Of a stretch of 22,543 nucleotides of DNA, positions 1-6,825 are shown piece by piece. Each line of letters starts with the position of its first letter. Within the stretch, counting starts at the first letter, position 1. The stretch covers positions 1-22,543 of the forward strand of contig DJUV01000233.1 in NCBI GenBank assembly GCA_002440625.1. The letters run 5' to 3'. The notes under the pieces were generated by a model that saw only the letters and a program-made list of their open reading frames with translations, had not been told where the DNA came from and ran no database searches. Both the position numbers and the translations under genes were made by a program. The stretch is from Rhodobacteraceae bacterium UBA6273. Lineage in GTDB: Bacteria; Pseudomonadota; Alphaproteobacteria; Rhodobacterales; Rhodobacteraceae.

Positions 1-778
1 CCTCGATGATGCGGATATTGGCCTGATGTGGCACGATCCAGTCGACATCGCCACTTTCCAGCCCGGCCTTGTCGAGCGCGGCATGGGCCGTGGCCGCCAG
101 TTTCTCGACCGCATGGCGGAAAACCTGATTGCCCTGCATCCTCAGATGCCCGGCGGTGCCGGTCGTCGAGACGCCGCCATCGACATAGAGAAGGTCGCGG
201 TAACTGCCGTCGCTGTTGAGGTCGGTGGCAAGGATGCCGCGATCCTCCGTCGTGCCGGCCCCGGTCCGCGCTTCGACCACCACGGCCCCGGCGCCGTCAC
301 CGAAGAGGACGCAAGTCGAGCGGTCGGTGAAATCGAGGATGCGGCTGAAGGTTTCGGCGCCGATGACGAGGACGCGCTTCGCCTGACCCGAAAGGATCAG
401 GGCATTGGCGTTCGACAGGGCAAAGACGAATCCGGCGCAGACCGCCTGTACGTCGAAGGCAAAGCCATGGGTCAGCCCGATCTTGGCCTGCACCATGGTG
501 GCGGCGGAGGGAAAGGTCAGGTCGGCGGTCGAGGTTGCGACGATCACCGCGTCGATGTCATCGGCCTTGAGGCCGGCATCGGCGAGCGCGGCCCGTGCTG
601 CGGCAGCACCCATGTCCGAAGTCGTCTCGCCCTCGGCCGCGAAATGGCGACGCTCGATCCCGGTGCGGGCGCGAATCCATTCGTCAGAGGTTTCGACGGA
701 TTTCTCGAATTCCGAATTCTCGACCACGCGGGCGGGCAGGTAATGCCCGACGCCACAAACCACGGCACGCGTTGTCAT
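1..778 (-). CDS. fabH: Beta-ketoacyl-ACP synthase III, 3' end cut by window
   Basis: This enzyme starts fatty acid synthesis by condensing acetyl-CoA with malonyl-ACP in the cytosol. The first 259 residues are visible, beginning [19 protein letters not shown]. The catalytic cysteine is C114 in DVQAVCAGF and the first catalytic histidine is H251 in VPHQANIRI. The asparagine of the Cys-His-Asn triad and the stop lie beyond position 1. The family is usually about 320-330 residues, so roughly 65 are missing. The ATG overlaps the plsX stop by four bases (ATGA), showing tight translational coupling. The DUF177-rpmF-plsX-fabH order is the widespread bacterial arrangement. The identification is secure. 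Confidence 0.96.
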   Translation of the reverse strand, partial: MTTRAVVCGVGHYLPARVVENSEFEKSVETSDEWIRARTGIERRHFAAEGETTSDMGAAAARAALADAGLKADDIDAVIVATSTADLTFPSAATMVQAKIGLTHGFAFDVQAVCAGFVFALSNANALILSGQAKRVLVIGAETFSRILDFTDRSTCVLFGDGAGAVVVEARTGAGTTEDRGILATDLNSDGSYRDLLYVDGGVSTTGTAGHLRMQGNQVFRHAVEKLAATAHAALDKAGLESGDVDWIVPHQANIRIIE

Positions 779-1896
779 TCGGTAGTTCCGATCGTAGTTC
801 CGCCTTCGGCGGCATCCTGCCTTGCCTGTGCGACAGAGGCAACCCGCGCCGCGAGGCGCTCTTGAAAGCCTGACTTCGCAAGCCGGAAGGCAAGGTCGAT
901 GGCCGCGGCAACGCCGGTCGCATCGGCGGAGCCATGCGATTTCACGACGGTGCCGTTGAGGCCGAGAAAGACGCCGCCATTCACCCGGCGCGGGTCGATC
1001 CGCGCCTGCAGCCGCTTCAGCGCGCCAAGCGCCAGAACGGCCCCGAAGCGCGACAGGAGGCTGGCGTTGAAGGCCTGGCGCAGGAAATCACCGACCAGCC
1101 GGGCGGTGCCTTCGCCGGTTTTCAGCGCCACGTTCCCGGTGAAGCCATCGGTGACGATCACATCGACGCGGTCGGAAGGCAGATCCCCGCCCTCGACAAA
1201 ACCCACATAGTCGAATTGGCCAAGCTCGGTCGCGCCGGCGATCAGCTCATGCGCGGCCTTCAGCTCGGCGCGGCCCTTGTGCTCTTCGGTGCCGACATTC
1301 AGGAGGCCGATGCGCGGGCGGGCAAGGCCGAGGCCGTTGCGGGCATAAGACGTGCCCATCAGCGCGAATTGCAGCAGGTCGGGGGCATCGGCCTTTATGT
1401 CGGCGCCGACGTCCAGCATCATGTTGAACCCGCCGGGATTGCGCGATGGCCAGAGGCAGGCAATGGCGGGGCGGTTGACGCCCGGCAGCTTCCTGAGGCG
1501 GATCACCGACAGCGCCATCAGCGCGCCGGTATTGCCGCAGCTGACCGCCGCTGTCGCTTCACGGTTGCGCACGCTTTCGATGGCCGACCACATGGAGGTG
1601 CCTTCGCCGTGGCGCATGACCTGGCCGGGCTTGTCCTCCATCGTCACCACGCCGGGGGCATGGCGGATGGTGCAGCGCGCCGCAACCTCCGGGCGCTTGG
1701 CCAGAAGGCGCTTCAGCTCCTCTTCGGGGCCGTGCAGGATGAAATCGACGTCCGGGTTGTGGGCAGCCGCTTCGGCAAGTCCGCCGATCACCGCCACCGG
1801 GCCACGGTCGCCGCCCATCGCATCGACGGAAATGACAATGCGGCCCGAAAGCGCGGTTGAGCGGCTTTCAGGCTGCATGTCTGTCCGTGACGTCAT
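775..1896 (-). CDS. plsX: Phosphate acyltransferase PlsX
   Basis: PlsX converts acyl-ACP and phosphate to acyl-phosphate, the acyl donor for PlsY in phosphatidic acid synthesis, at the inner face of the membrane. The product is 373 residues, near the upper end for the family. The signature [12 protein letters not shown] lies at about residues 22-33, followed by the glycine-rich body typical of PlsX ([47 protein letters not shown]). The first in-frame ATG was used. An internal ATG six codons later (1878) is possible because the N-terminal 20 residues are outside the conserved domain. It lies 23 bases after rpmF and overlaps fabH by four bases, so it is a mid-operon gene. Confidence 0.96.
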   Translation of the reverse strand: MTSRTDMQPESRSTALSGRIVISVDAMGGDRGPVAVIGGLAEAAAHNPDVDFILHGPEEELKRLLAKRPEVAARCTIRHAPGVVTMEDKPGQVMRHGEGTSMWSAIESVRNREATAAVSCGNTGALMALSVIRLRKLPGVNRPAIACLWPSRNPGGFNMMLDVGADIKADAPDLLQFALMGTSYARNGLGLARPRIGLLNVGTEEHKGRAELKAAHELIAGATELGQFDYVGFVEGGDLPSDRVDVIVTDGFTGNVALKTGEGTARLVGDFLRQAFNASLLSRFGAVLALGALKRLQARIDPRRVNGGVFLGLNGTVVKSHGSADATGVAAAIDLAFRLAKSGFQERLAARVASVAQARQDAAEGGTTIGTTE

Positions 1897-1919
1897 CTGC
1901 CAGGAACGGGACGCGGGCC

Positions 1920-2126
1920 TTAGGCCGCGTCTTCGTCCAGATCGACCTCGGCAGCCTGCGCGACGACCTGACGGTCATCGTAGTGACCGCAGGAAGCGCA
2001 AACGTGGTGCGGGCGCTTCAGCTCGCCACAGTTCGGGCATTCGTTCGGGTTCGCAGCGACCAGAGCATCGTGGGCGCGGCGCATGTTGCGGCGGGACTTC
2101 GTAGTCCGGTTCTGAGGGACAGCCAT
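1920..2126 (-). CDS. rpmF: 50S ribosomal protein L32 (zinc-binding form)
   Basis: This is large-subunit ribosomal protein bL32, 68 residues. The N-terminus [17 protein letters not shown] is the standard L32 start, rich in basic residues for rRNA contact. Four cysteines, C30/C33 and C43/C46, form the zinc ribbon, so this is the zinc-dependent version and not the cysteine-free paralogue used under zinc starvation. The acidic C-terminal tail (VDLDEDAA) is common in alphaproteobacterial L32. A GAGG ribosome-binding site precedes the ATG. It lies between DUF177 (188-base gap) and plsX (23-base gap). That longer upstream gap probably carries its own promoter or leader. Confidence 0.97.
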   Translation of the reverse strand: MAVPQNRTTKSRRNMRRAHDALVAANPNECPNCGELKRPHHVCASCGHYDDRQVVAQAAEVDLDEDAA

Positions 2127-2235
2127 GTCTCAACCTCGGGTTATTCAGGGGGCATAGCCCCGGTTTTCCTGGGATGTCGACACGGGACGACCGGGGACCG
2201 GCCGGGTGCGAACCCAACGTTCAAGCGAGGCCGGG

Positions 2236-2263
2236 AACATACTGCGATTCCGGGCAGGCGCAA
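2236..2263 (-). promoter_or_regulatory. Possible rpmF promoter
   Basis: On the minus strand TTGCGC (2258-2263) and TATGTT (2236-2241) are separated by 16 bases, about 100 bases upstream of the rpmF ATG. The -10 matches the sigma70 consensus at four of six positions and the -35 at three. A short GGGGC/GCCCC hairpin lies between it and rpmF, near 2150. Such matches occur by chance, so this is only a candidate for a second operon promoter in an otherwise empty gap. Confidence 0.3.
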
Positions 2264-2314
2264 GTCTTTTCTCGCGGCTTTGGCGAGGGGTGACTGCGGG
2301 GCGTACCGCACCTT

Positions 2315-2860
2315 TCAGTCGTCTTTGCCGGGGGCTTTCTTCAGAAGGTCCGAAAGCCCGGCGAAGGGCTTCACGCTTTCGTCCGTCAGCGCATCGACGC
2401 CCTCTCCGGCATGGTCGAGGCCGGCGAATTCGGCCCCCGGCGCGCGTGGGTACTGCGGCAGCGCGAGGGCCAGCGCCTCGGCCATCACCGCCGCAAGGTC
2501 GAGCGTTGCGGGCAGGGATTCGATGCTGTCATCCTCGGGCATCTCTACCTCTTCACCCTCGGCCTCGGGCAGGTCGGCGACGTAGGACCGCACCACCTTC
2601 TCGGCGAGGTCGGTCGCCACCGGCTCTGTCGTCACCACGCAAGCCTGGACGACGCGGGCCGCGAGATCGGCCTCAAGCGTCCAGTCCTGCCGGCCACGCG
2701 GGGTCAGCGCGCCGCGGAAGCCCAATGCCTCGATGCCGAGGATGCCGAGTTCGGCGGCAATTGCCGCGCGCTCATCGGCGCCGGGGGTCAGGGCGAACCG
2801 GGTCGGCTTGCGCGCCGAGAGGTCCGAAAGGCGCAGGGTCTGGGACTGTTTCGCGGTCAT
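2315..2860 (-). CDS. DUF177 (YceD) family protein
   Basis: This is a 181-residue member of the DUF177/YceD family, whose gene almost always lies just upstream of rpmF. The family is linked to 23S rRNA accumulation and ribosome assembly, though its molecular role is not settled. The family core is visible: a central region DWTLEADLAARVVQACVVT, then an acidic loop (VADLPEAEGEEVEMPEDD), then a C-terminal segment LDLAAVMAEALALALPQYPR. The start at 2860 was preferred over an ATG at 2875 because GGGAGA is seven bases before it. The bacterial form has one conserved cysteine in the VVQACVVT segment; it is present here. It is the first gene of the operon and is divergent from bamE. Confidence 0.88.
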   Translation of the reverse strand: MTAKQSQTLRLSDLSARKPTRFALTPGADERAAIAAELGILGIEALGFRGALTPRGRQDWTLEADLAARVVQACVVTTEPVATDLAEKVVRSYVADLPEAEGEEVEMPEDDSIESLPATLDLAAVMAEALALALPQYPRAPGAEFAGLDHAGEGVDALTDESVKPFAGLSDLLKKAPGKDD

Positions 2861-2911
2861 CGTCAGGTCTCCCATCGGGTTCAGGTCGCAGGGTCCGGTG
2901 AACCATCCGCC

Positions 2912-2939
2912 TTGATGGCACCCCCGTGCGTGCTATAAG
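2912..2939 (+). promoter_or_regulatory. Promoter for bamE
   Basis: TTGATG (2912-2917) and TATAAG (2934-2939) are separated by 16 bases. The -10 matches consensus at five of six positions and the -35 at four. Transcription would start near 2946, leaving a leader of about 33 bases before the bamE ATG. It lies in the divergent gap between DUF177 and bamE and is among the clearer promoter matches in the window. Confidence 0.55.
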
Positions 2940-2978
2940 CCGGATAAAAGGCAGCGCAGGGCGAGGCAAGGGGCGGTG

Positions 2979-3449
2979 ATGACTAGGGTGGGTTCCGGGA
3001 TCAGGCGGGCGGCGATACTTGCTGTCCTCATCGTGCTTGCCGCTTGCACGACCATCTACCGCAATCACGGCTACATCCCGAATGCCGAGGATCTTGCCAA
3101 GGTCAAGGTAGGCGAGTCGACCCAGGAAGAGGTTGCCCGCGACGTTGGCCGCCCGTCCTCGACCGGCCTTCTGACCGGCGGCGCATGGTACTATGTCGGC
3201 AGCAAGTTCCGACATTACGGCGCGCGGGTCCCGAAGGAAGTCGAGCGTCAGGTCGTGGTGGTCAGCTTCGACGACAAGGGTGTCGTCGAAAACGTCGAAC
3301 ACTTCGGGCTGGAACGCGGCGAAGTCGTCGTGATTTCCCGCCGCGTGACGCGGAGCAGCGTCAAGGGCCTTGGCATCGTCCGCCAGCTTCTGTCGAACGT
3401 CGGCAACTTCAACGCCGGCCAATTCATCGGCAGCGACAACCAGCCGTAG
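2979..3449 (+). CDS. bamE: Outer membrane assembly lipoprotein BamE
   Basis: BamE (SmpA/OmlA family) is a small lipoprotein of the BAM complex, which folds beta-barrel proteins into the outer membrane. The product is 156 residues. It has a lipoprotein signal peptide: basic n-region (RVGSGIRRA), hydrophobic core, and lipobox LAAC with the lipidated cysteine at residue 23. The BamE fold follows: a helical part (NAEDLAKVKVGESTQEEVARD), the turn GRPSSTG, and strands around AWYYVGSKF and VVVVSFDDKGVVENVEHFG. The ATG at 2979 is preferred over the GTG one codon earlier because an AAGGGG site sits at the right distance. It converges with msrB, with only eight bases between the genes. Confidence 0.93.
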   Translation: MTRVGSGIRRAAILAVLIVLAACTTIYRNHGYIPNAEDLAKVKVGESTQEEVARDVGRPSSTGLLTGGAWYYVGSKFRHYGARVPKEVERQVVVVSFDDKGVVENVEHFGLERGEVVVISRRVTRSSVKGLGIVRQLLSNVGNFNAGQFIGSDNQP

Positions 3450-3457
3450 TGCGCGCC

Positions 3458-3853
3458 CTACGGCTTCGGCTTGTGATCGAGGGCGACACCGTTGATGCAG
3501 TAGCGCAGCCCAGTCGGCCCGGGCCCGTCGGGGAAGACATGGCCGAGATGGGCGTCGCAGGCGGCGCAATGCACCTCGGTCCGGCGCATGAACCAGCTGT
3601 CGTCCGCCTGTTCCTCGACCACCTTGTCGCTCACCGGCGCGGTGAAGCTCGGCCAGCCGCAGCCTGAATCGAACTTCGCCTCGGCATCGAACAGGGGCGC
3701 GCCGCAGCAGGTGCAGGCGAAGGTCGCGGGGCCTTTCGGAAACTCCGCATGGGAAAAGGCGCGCTCGGTTGCGTGATGGCGCGTCACCTTGTAGGCGAGG
3801 TCGGACAACTGGCCTCGCCATTCCTCATCGGTCTTGGTCACTTTGTCAGGCAT
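3458..3853 (-). CDS. msrB: Peptide-methionine (R)-S-oxide reductase MsrB
   Basis: MsrB reduces the R epimer of methionine sulfoxide in proteins, repairing oxidative damage with electrons from thioredoxin. The product is 131 residues, normal for a cytosolic MsrB. Two CxxC pairs, C47/C50 and C96/C99, bind the structural zinc. The catalytic cysteine is C119 in GLRYCING, and C65 in SGCGWPSF is the usual resolving cysteine. No signal peptide is present. The reading frame stays open far upstream, but the ATG at 3853, preceded by GGGAAG, begins exactly where family similarity begins (MPDKVTKTDEEW). It is divergent from the acyltransferase gene across a 117-base gap. Confidence 0.96.
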   Translation of the reverse strand: MPDKVTKTDEEWRGQLSDLAYKVTRHHATERAFSHAEFPKGPATFACTCCGAPLFDAEAKFDSGCGWPSFTAPVSDKVVEEQADDSWFMRRTEVHCAACDAHLGHVFPDGPGPTGLRYCINGVALDHKPKP

Positions 3854-3970
3854 GGCTTCCCCTTCCCGGCTCGCTGCATTTCCCGCGGTCTCTGGTGTCT
3901 TGACCGGTTGTCGTGGAATGTAGGGAGCGCGCCGCGGAACGCCAAGCCCGGCCCGTGGGAGATGATGTAG

Positions 3971-4699
3971 ATGCCGGAACTGAAGCGGGGCCGCTACAGC
4001 GTGCGTTTCGCCTCCTCTGCGGAGGATGTCGCCCGCGCGCAGGCGCTCAGGGGGCAGGCGTTCCGGGGCGCGGGGCGGTCCGATGCCGATGCCTATGATG
4101 CCTTCTGCCGCCATCTTCTGATCGAGGCGGCAGGCGCGTTGGTTGCCGCCTTGCGGCTGAGGGTGTTCCGTTCGGGGGTTGATGTAAACCTGAGCTATGC
4201 CGCGCAATATTATGATTTGTCGTCTCTTTATGCCTTTCCCGCTGCGATGGTGGAACTTGGCCGGTTCTGTCTGCACCCCGACCGGCACGACCCCGACATC
4301 CTCCGCCTTGCCTGGGGTGCGATCACCTCATGCGTGGACCGGGAACGGGCCGGAATGCTCTTTGGCTGTGTCTCGTTCCGGGGGACCGACCCGTCGGCCT
4401 ATCCCGACGCCTTCGCGGCCCTGCGTGCCGGCCATCTCGGGCCGGGGCGCTGGCTGCCGGGTACCAAGGCACGCAGCGTCATTCGTTTCGGGCAGGGGCC
4501 AGAGGCGCGGCCCGCCGATCCGAAAGCGGCGCTGCTGCAGATGCCGCCCCTGCTGCGCAGTTATCTGGCAATGGGCGGCTGGGTCAGCGACCATGCCGTC
4601 GTCGATGCCGAGCTTGACACGATGCATGTCTTCACCGCGCTGGAAGTCGACCGCGTCCCGGCGGCGCGGGCGCGGTCGCTGCGGCTGATCGCCGGGTAG
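3971..4699 (+). CDS. olsB: Ornithine-acyl-ACP N-acyltransferase (OlsB-type)
   Basis: This 242-residue protein matches the OlsB (hemolysin-like GNAT) pattern. OlsB transfers a 3-hydroxyacyl group from ACP to the alpha-amino group of ornithine, making lyso-ornithine lipid, the first step of phosphorus-free ornithine lipid synthesis. Family features seen are the N-terminal YSVRFASSAEDVARAQALR, the acceptor/CoA-fold segment AMVELGRFCLHPDRHDPDIL, MLFGCVSFRGTD, and the C-terminal MGGWVSDHAVVDAELDTMH. A GGGAG site lies upstream of the ATG. No OlsA acyltransferase, which completes the lipid, is adjacent. A related long-chain N-acyl amino acid synthase specificity cannot be excluded by eye. Confidence 0.85.
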   Translation: MPELKRGRYSVRFASSAEDVARAQALRGQAFRGAGRSDADAYDAFCRHLLIEAAGALVAALRLRVFRSGVDVNLSYAAQYYDLSSLYAFPAAMVELGRFCLHPDRHDPDILRLAWGAITSCVDRERAGMLFGCVSFRGTDPSAYPDAFAALRAGHLGPGRWLPGTKARSVIRFGQGPEARPADPKAALLQMPPLLRSYLAMGGWVSDHAVVDAELDTMHVFTALEVDRVPAARARSLRLIAG

Positions 4700-4712
4700 C
4701 GAGAGGCGCGAT

Positions 4713-4731
4713 GCCCCGGCGTGACCGGGGC
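4713..4731. terminator. Bidirectional hairpin between convergent genes
   Basis: GCCCCGG (4713-4719) and CCGGGGC (4725-4731) form a perfect 7-bp GC stem with the loop CGTGA. It sits in the 38-base gap where olsB and the radical SAM gene converge, so it could end transcription from both sides. There is no T-tract on either side, so any termination would be weak or Rho-assisted. Confidence 0.45.
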
Positions 4732-4737
4732 GCCGCT

Positions 4738-6384
4738 TCAGGCCTGCACCCTGGTGGCAAGGCTGGCGCCCGCCAGGATCACGTCCTGATGGCGGAAGAC
4801 AAAGGCGTTGCGCAGGTTCAGGAGCCGCTGGTTGAGGTCGCGTGCCGTCTCGGTCATTAGCTCTTCATCCGGGGCGGTGCTGCCGGTTTCGTGATGGCTG
4901 GCGAGCGTGTCCATCGCGCCAAGCACCACCCGGTTGGCCGCCGCCGTCAGCCGGGCCAGCCCGCGGCGATAGCTTTCAAGCCCGGTCAACCCCGGGAAAA
5001 ACCGCGCGAGAACCGCGAATTCATCCCAGGCCCAGTTGAGCGATGGCGAAAGCGCCGCCGTCCCGTGGATCCAGCCCGAGACGTTCAGAAGCCGGTTCAT
5101 GTCGGCGTTGAACCCGTCGAGCCGGTCGTCGAGGAAGGCATAGTCGGGGTCGCAGACATCGCCCCGGAAGCGCCCCTCGGCCACCAGCCGGTCCTTGATC
5201 GGGGTACCGTCGTAAGGAAGCATCCGGCAGAAGGTCGCCGCGACCGAGCCGTCGCCCGTCACCTTGCGCAGGAAGTCGAGATTGGCGCGTATGGAGGCGA
5301 AGCTCGACGAGGGGTCAAGCAGCATGAACCCGTATTCGAACCTGAGCCCGATCCGTTTCAGCGTCCGCACGGCAGCGAGGTTCTGTTCGGCACTGACGCC
5401 CTTGCCGAGTACGTCGAGCGCGCCGCTGTCGCCGGATTCGAGGCCCATGTAGACAAGGAAGAGCCCCGCCGCCTTCATCTCAAGCAGCAGTTCGGGATCG
5501 ACGGCATCCGCCCGGCAATTGATCTTCCAGGCGATGCGGTCGGCAAGGCCAGCGGCCTGAATTTCGCCGATCAGCCTCCGTGCCCATTTCTTCCAGTTCG
5601 GCCCGAAGATCGGGAAATCGTCGTCCTGGAACAGGAAGACGCTGATCTTTTCGTCGTGGTGAAGGTAGGCCATCTCTTCGACCACTCTTTCGGGCGCGCG
5701 CAGCCGCACGACTTTGCCGGGGGCCGATCGGTAGAAGGTGTGGATCGAACAGAAGGAACAGGTCCGCGCGCAGCCCCGGCTCGCCAGTAGCGAGGCGGCG
5801 CGCTGGCCGAGAATCGCCTTCGGCTCAACCTCACGCGCCGGCCAGGGCAGGTCGTCGAGATCATGGAGGAGCGACCTTGTGCCGCCGCAGGAAGGGGTAG
5901 CCTCGCCCGCGTGGATCAGGCCCGCGACCGTACGCGGATCGCCCCCGGTGGAGAGTGCATCGGCGAGGTCGAGAAGCGTTAGTTCGCCCTCGTACTGGCA
6001 GACGCTGTCCAGTTCCGGCACCTCGGCCAAGGCCGCCGCCGGGTTGAGCGACGGAAAGTGGCCGCCCATGGTGATGTGGCCGTCATAGCCCGCAGCCCTG
6101 AGCGCCCGGACCTGGGCGCGGTAGCGGCGGATGTAGAACTGGAAGATCAGCGAAAAGCCGATCAGCAAGGGCCGTTCGGTCGCGGCGATCCGCGCCAGAT
6201 CCTCGGGCGCCGCGGTCACATCGGTGATGATGACCCGGTAGCCGAAAGCGCGCAGGACCGAAGCGAGATAGCCCAGGCCGAGATTGCTTTGCTTTTGAAA
6301 GCCGACAAGCAGGACGGGACGATCCGTCACCCGTTCGCGCGCGGCAAATCGCGCGGCGTCGGGGCCGGTGAAGGTGGTTTTCAT
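4738..6384 (-). CDS. B12-binding-type radical SAM enzyme
   Basis: The product is 548 residues. A Rossmann-like segment of about residues 22-150 (PVLLVGFQKQSNLGLGYLAS, ITMGGHFPSLNP, CQYEGELTLLDL) has the order of the cobalamin-binding domain in B12-dependent radical SAM enzymes. The radical SAM core follows, with the iron-sulfur motif C205-x3-C209-x2-C212 in RGCARTCSFCSIHTFY and the downstream GLESGDSGAL. About 200 C-terminal residues belong to no domain I recognise. Enzymes of this class do C- or P-methylations or ring formations, but many members without clear B12 use exist. The start at 6384 has a GGAGG site five bases upstream. It follows the 67-residue gene by 82 bases, which contain a hairpin. 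BchE and HpnP were considered, but nothing specific supports either. Confidence 0.85.
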   Translation of the reverse strand: MKTTFTGPDAARFAARERVTDRPVLLVGFQKQSNLGLGYLASVLRAFGYRVIITDVTAAPEDLARIAATERPLLIGFSLIFQFYIRRYRAQVRALRAAGYDGHITMGGHFPSLNPAAALAEVPELDSVCQYEGELTLLDLADALSTGGDPRTVAGLIHAGEATPSCGGTRSLLHDLDDLPWPAREVEPKAILGQRAASLLASRGCARTCSFCSIHTFYRSAPGKVVRLRAPERVVEEMAYLHHDEKISVFLFQDDDFPIFGPNWKKWARRLIGEIQAAGLADRIAWKINCRADAVDPELLLEMKAAGLFLVYMGLESGDSGALDVLGKGVSAEQNLAAVRTLKRIGLRFEYGFMLLDPSSSFASIRANLDFLRKVTGDGSVAATFCRMLPYDGTPIKDRLVAEGRFRGDVCDPDYAFLDDRLDGFNADMNRLLNVSGWIHGTAALSPSLNWAWDEFAVLARFFPGLTGLESYRRGLARLTAAANRVVLGAMDTLASHHETGSTAPDEELMTETARDLNQRLLNLRNAFVFRHQDVILAGASLATRVQA

Positions 6385-6408
6385 GAAAGCCTCCGCGTGA
6401 AGCAGGTG

Positions 6409-6450
6409 GGGCACCGGACCGGAGGGAGGAGCGAAACCCGGCCGGTGCCC
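6409..6450 (-). repeat. Inverted repeat between the small gene and radical SAM gene
   Basis: GGGCACCGG (6409-6417) and CCGGTGCCC (6442-6450) are perfect 9-base arms around a 24-base loop. In the minus-strand transcript the loop contains the pyrimidine run CTCCTCCCTCC. That run is complementary to the GGAGG ribosome-binding site of the radical SAM gene at 6390-6394. The structure could protect the small-gene mRNA end, partly stop transcription, or mask the enzyme's ribosome-binding site. These roles are inference; the repeat itself is seen directly. Confidence 0.6.
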
Positions 6451-6466
6451 GCCGATCATCCGGCCA

Positions 6467-6670
6467 TCAGCCGATGATTTTCCGAATGCTGGCAACCGCT
6501 TCCAGTTCGGTCTTCAGGTTCGCCTCGAGCCTGCTGAGCTTGATCTGGTAGAGTTGCCGGAGTTGCCGTTCATCCAGAAGGTTCCGGAACCACGGCGGTA
6601 CCGGGTCGGACACCCAGTCGGGATCAAAGATCAGCTGCTTGTCGATGACGGGGTCAAATGGTTTTTTCAT
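6467..6670 (-). CDS. 67-residue unrecognised protein upstream of radical SAM gene
   Basis: I do not recognise this protein. It starts MKKPFDPVIDKQLIFDPDWV and is 67 residues long. The N-terminal half is rich in aspartate, proline and aromatic residues and contains PVPPWFRN at 24-31. The C-terminal half (about 32-66) is predicted to be a charged amphipathic helix, LLDERQLRQLYQIKLSRLEA and onward. There is no cysteine, signal peptide or membrane segment. The coding case is good: GGAGG lies five bases before the ATG, a promoter is upstream, and a same-strand enzyme gene follows. It may be a peptide substrate (RiPP-like precursor) or a small partner subunit of the radical SAM enzyme; the sequence alone does not decide. 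Confidence 0.7.
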   Translation of the reverse strand: MKKPFDPVIDKQLIFDPDWVSDPVPPWFRNLLDERQLRQLYQIKLSRLEANLKTELEAVASIRKIIG

Positions 6671-6717
6671 GGATGCCTCCGAAGGAAACGGTGCTCCCGG
6701 AAATTGAGAGCAATGGG

Positions 6718-6746
6718 AGAATACAACCTGACGTAGCGTCACCCAA
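6718..6746 (-). promoter_or_regulatory. Promoter of the small-protein/radical SAM unit with embedded palindrome
   Basis: On the minus strand TTGGGT (6741-6746) and TATTCT (6718-6723) are 17 bases apart, placing a start near 6711 and a leader of about 40 bases. The spacer is filled by a perfect dyad, TGACG-TAG-CGTCA (6729-6741 on the plus strand), in the position where a repressor would block RNA polymerase. The -35 is weak (three of six), which would suit a regulated promoter. I cannot name the regulator. Confidence 0.45.
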
Positions 6747-6769
6747 GTCGGGGATTCCAGACCGGAACG

Positions 6770-6796
6770 AAAAAGGCCGCACCCGAAGGGGCGGCC
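6770..6796 (-). terminator. Rho-independent terminator of the methyl-folate operon
   Basis: On the minus strand a GGCCGC/GCGGCC stem (6775-6780 with 6791-6796) with a TTCG-centred loop is followed by five T residues (complement of 6770-6774). It lies 30 bases after the methyltransferase stop. It separates that operon from the small-protein/radical SAM unit, which therefore needs its own promoter. Confidence 0.85.
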
Positions 6797-6825
6797 TTTC
6801 CGGTCTTGGCGCAGATAGAGGCCGC

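Noticed and set aside
934..1860. Long plus-strand frame of 308 codons opposite plsX
   Set aside because: It is a shadow of plsX in high-GC DNA; its translation is Arg/Ala/Gly/His-rich with no family pattern and no ribosome-binding site.
4738..6384. Identification as BchE (Mg-protoporphyrin cyclase) or HpnP (hopanoid methylase)
   Set aside because: Same general domain order, but no photosynthesis or hopanoid genes nearby and no specific motif I can match.
6385..6466. Cobalamin riboswitch between the small gene and radical SAM gene
   Set aside because: Only 82 bases and no GCCACTG B12-box; the structure is a simple hairpin.
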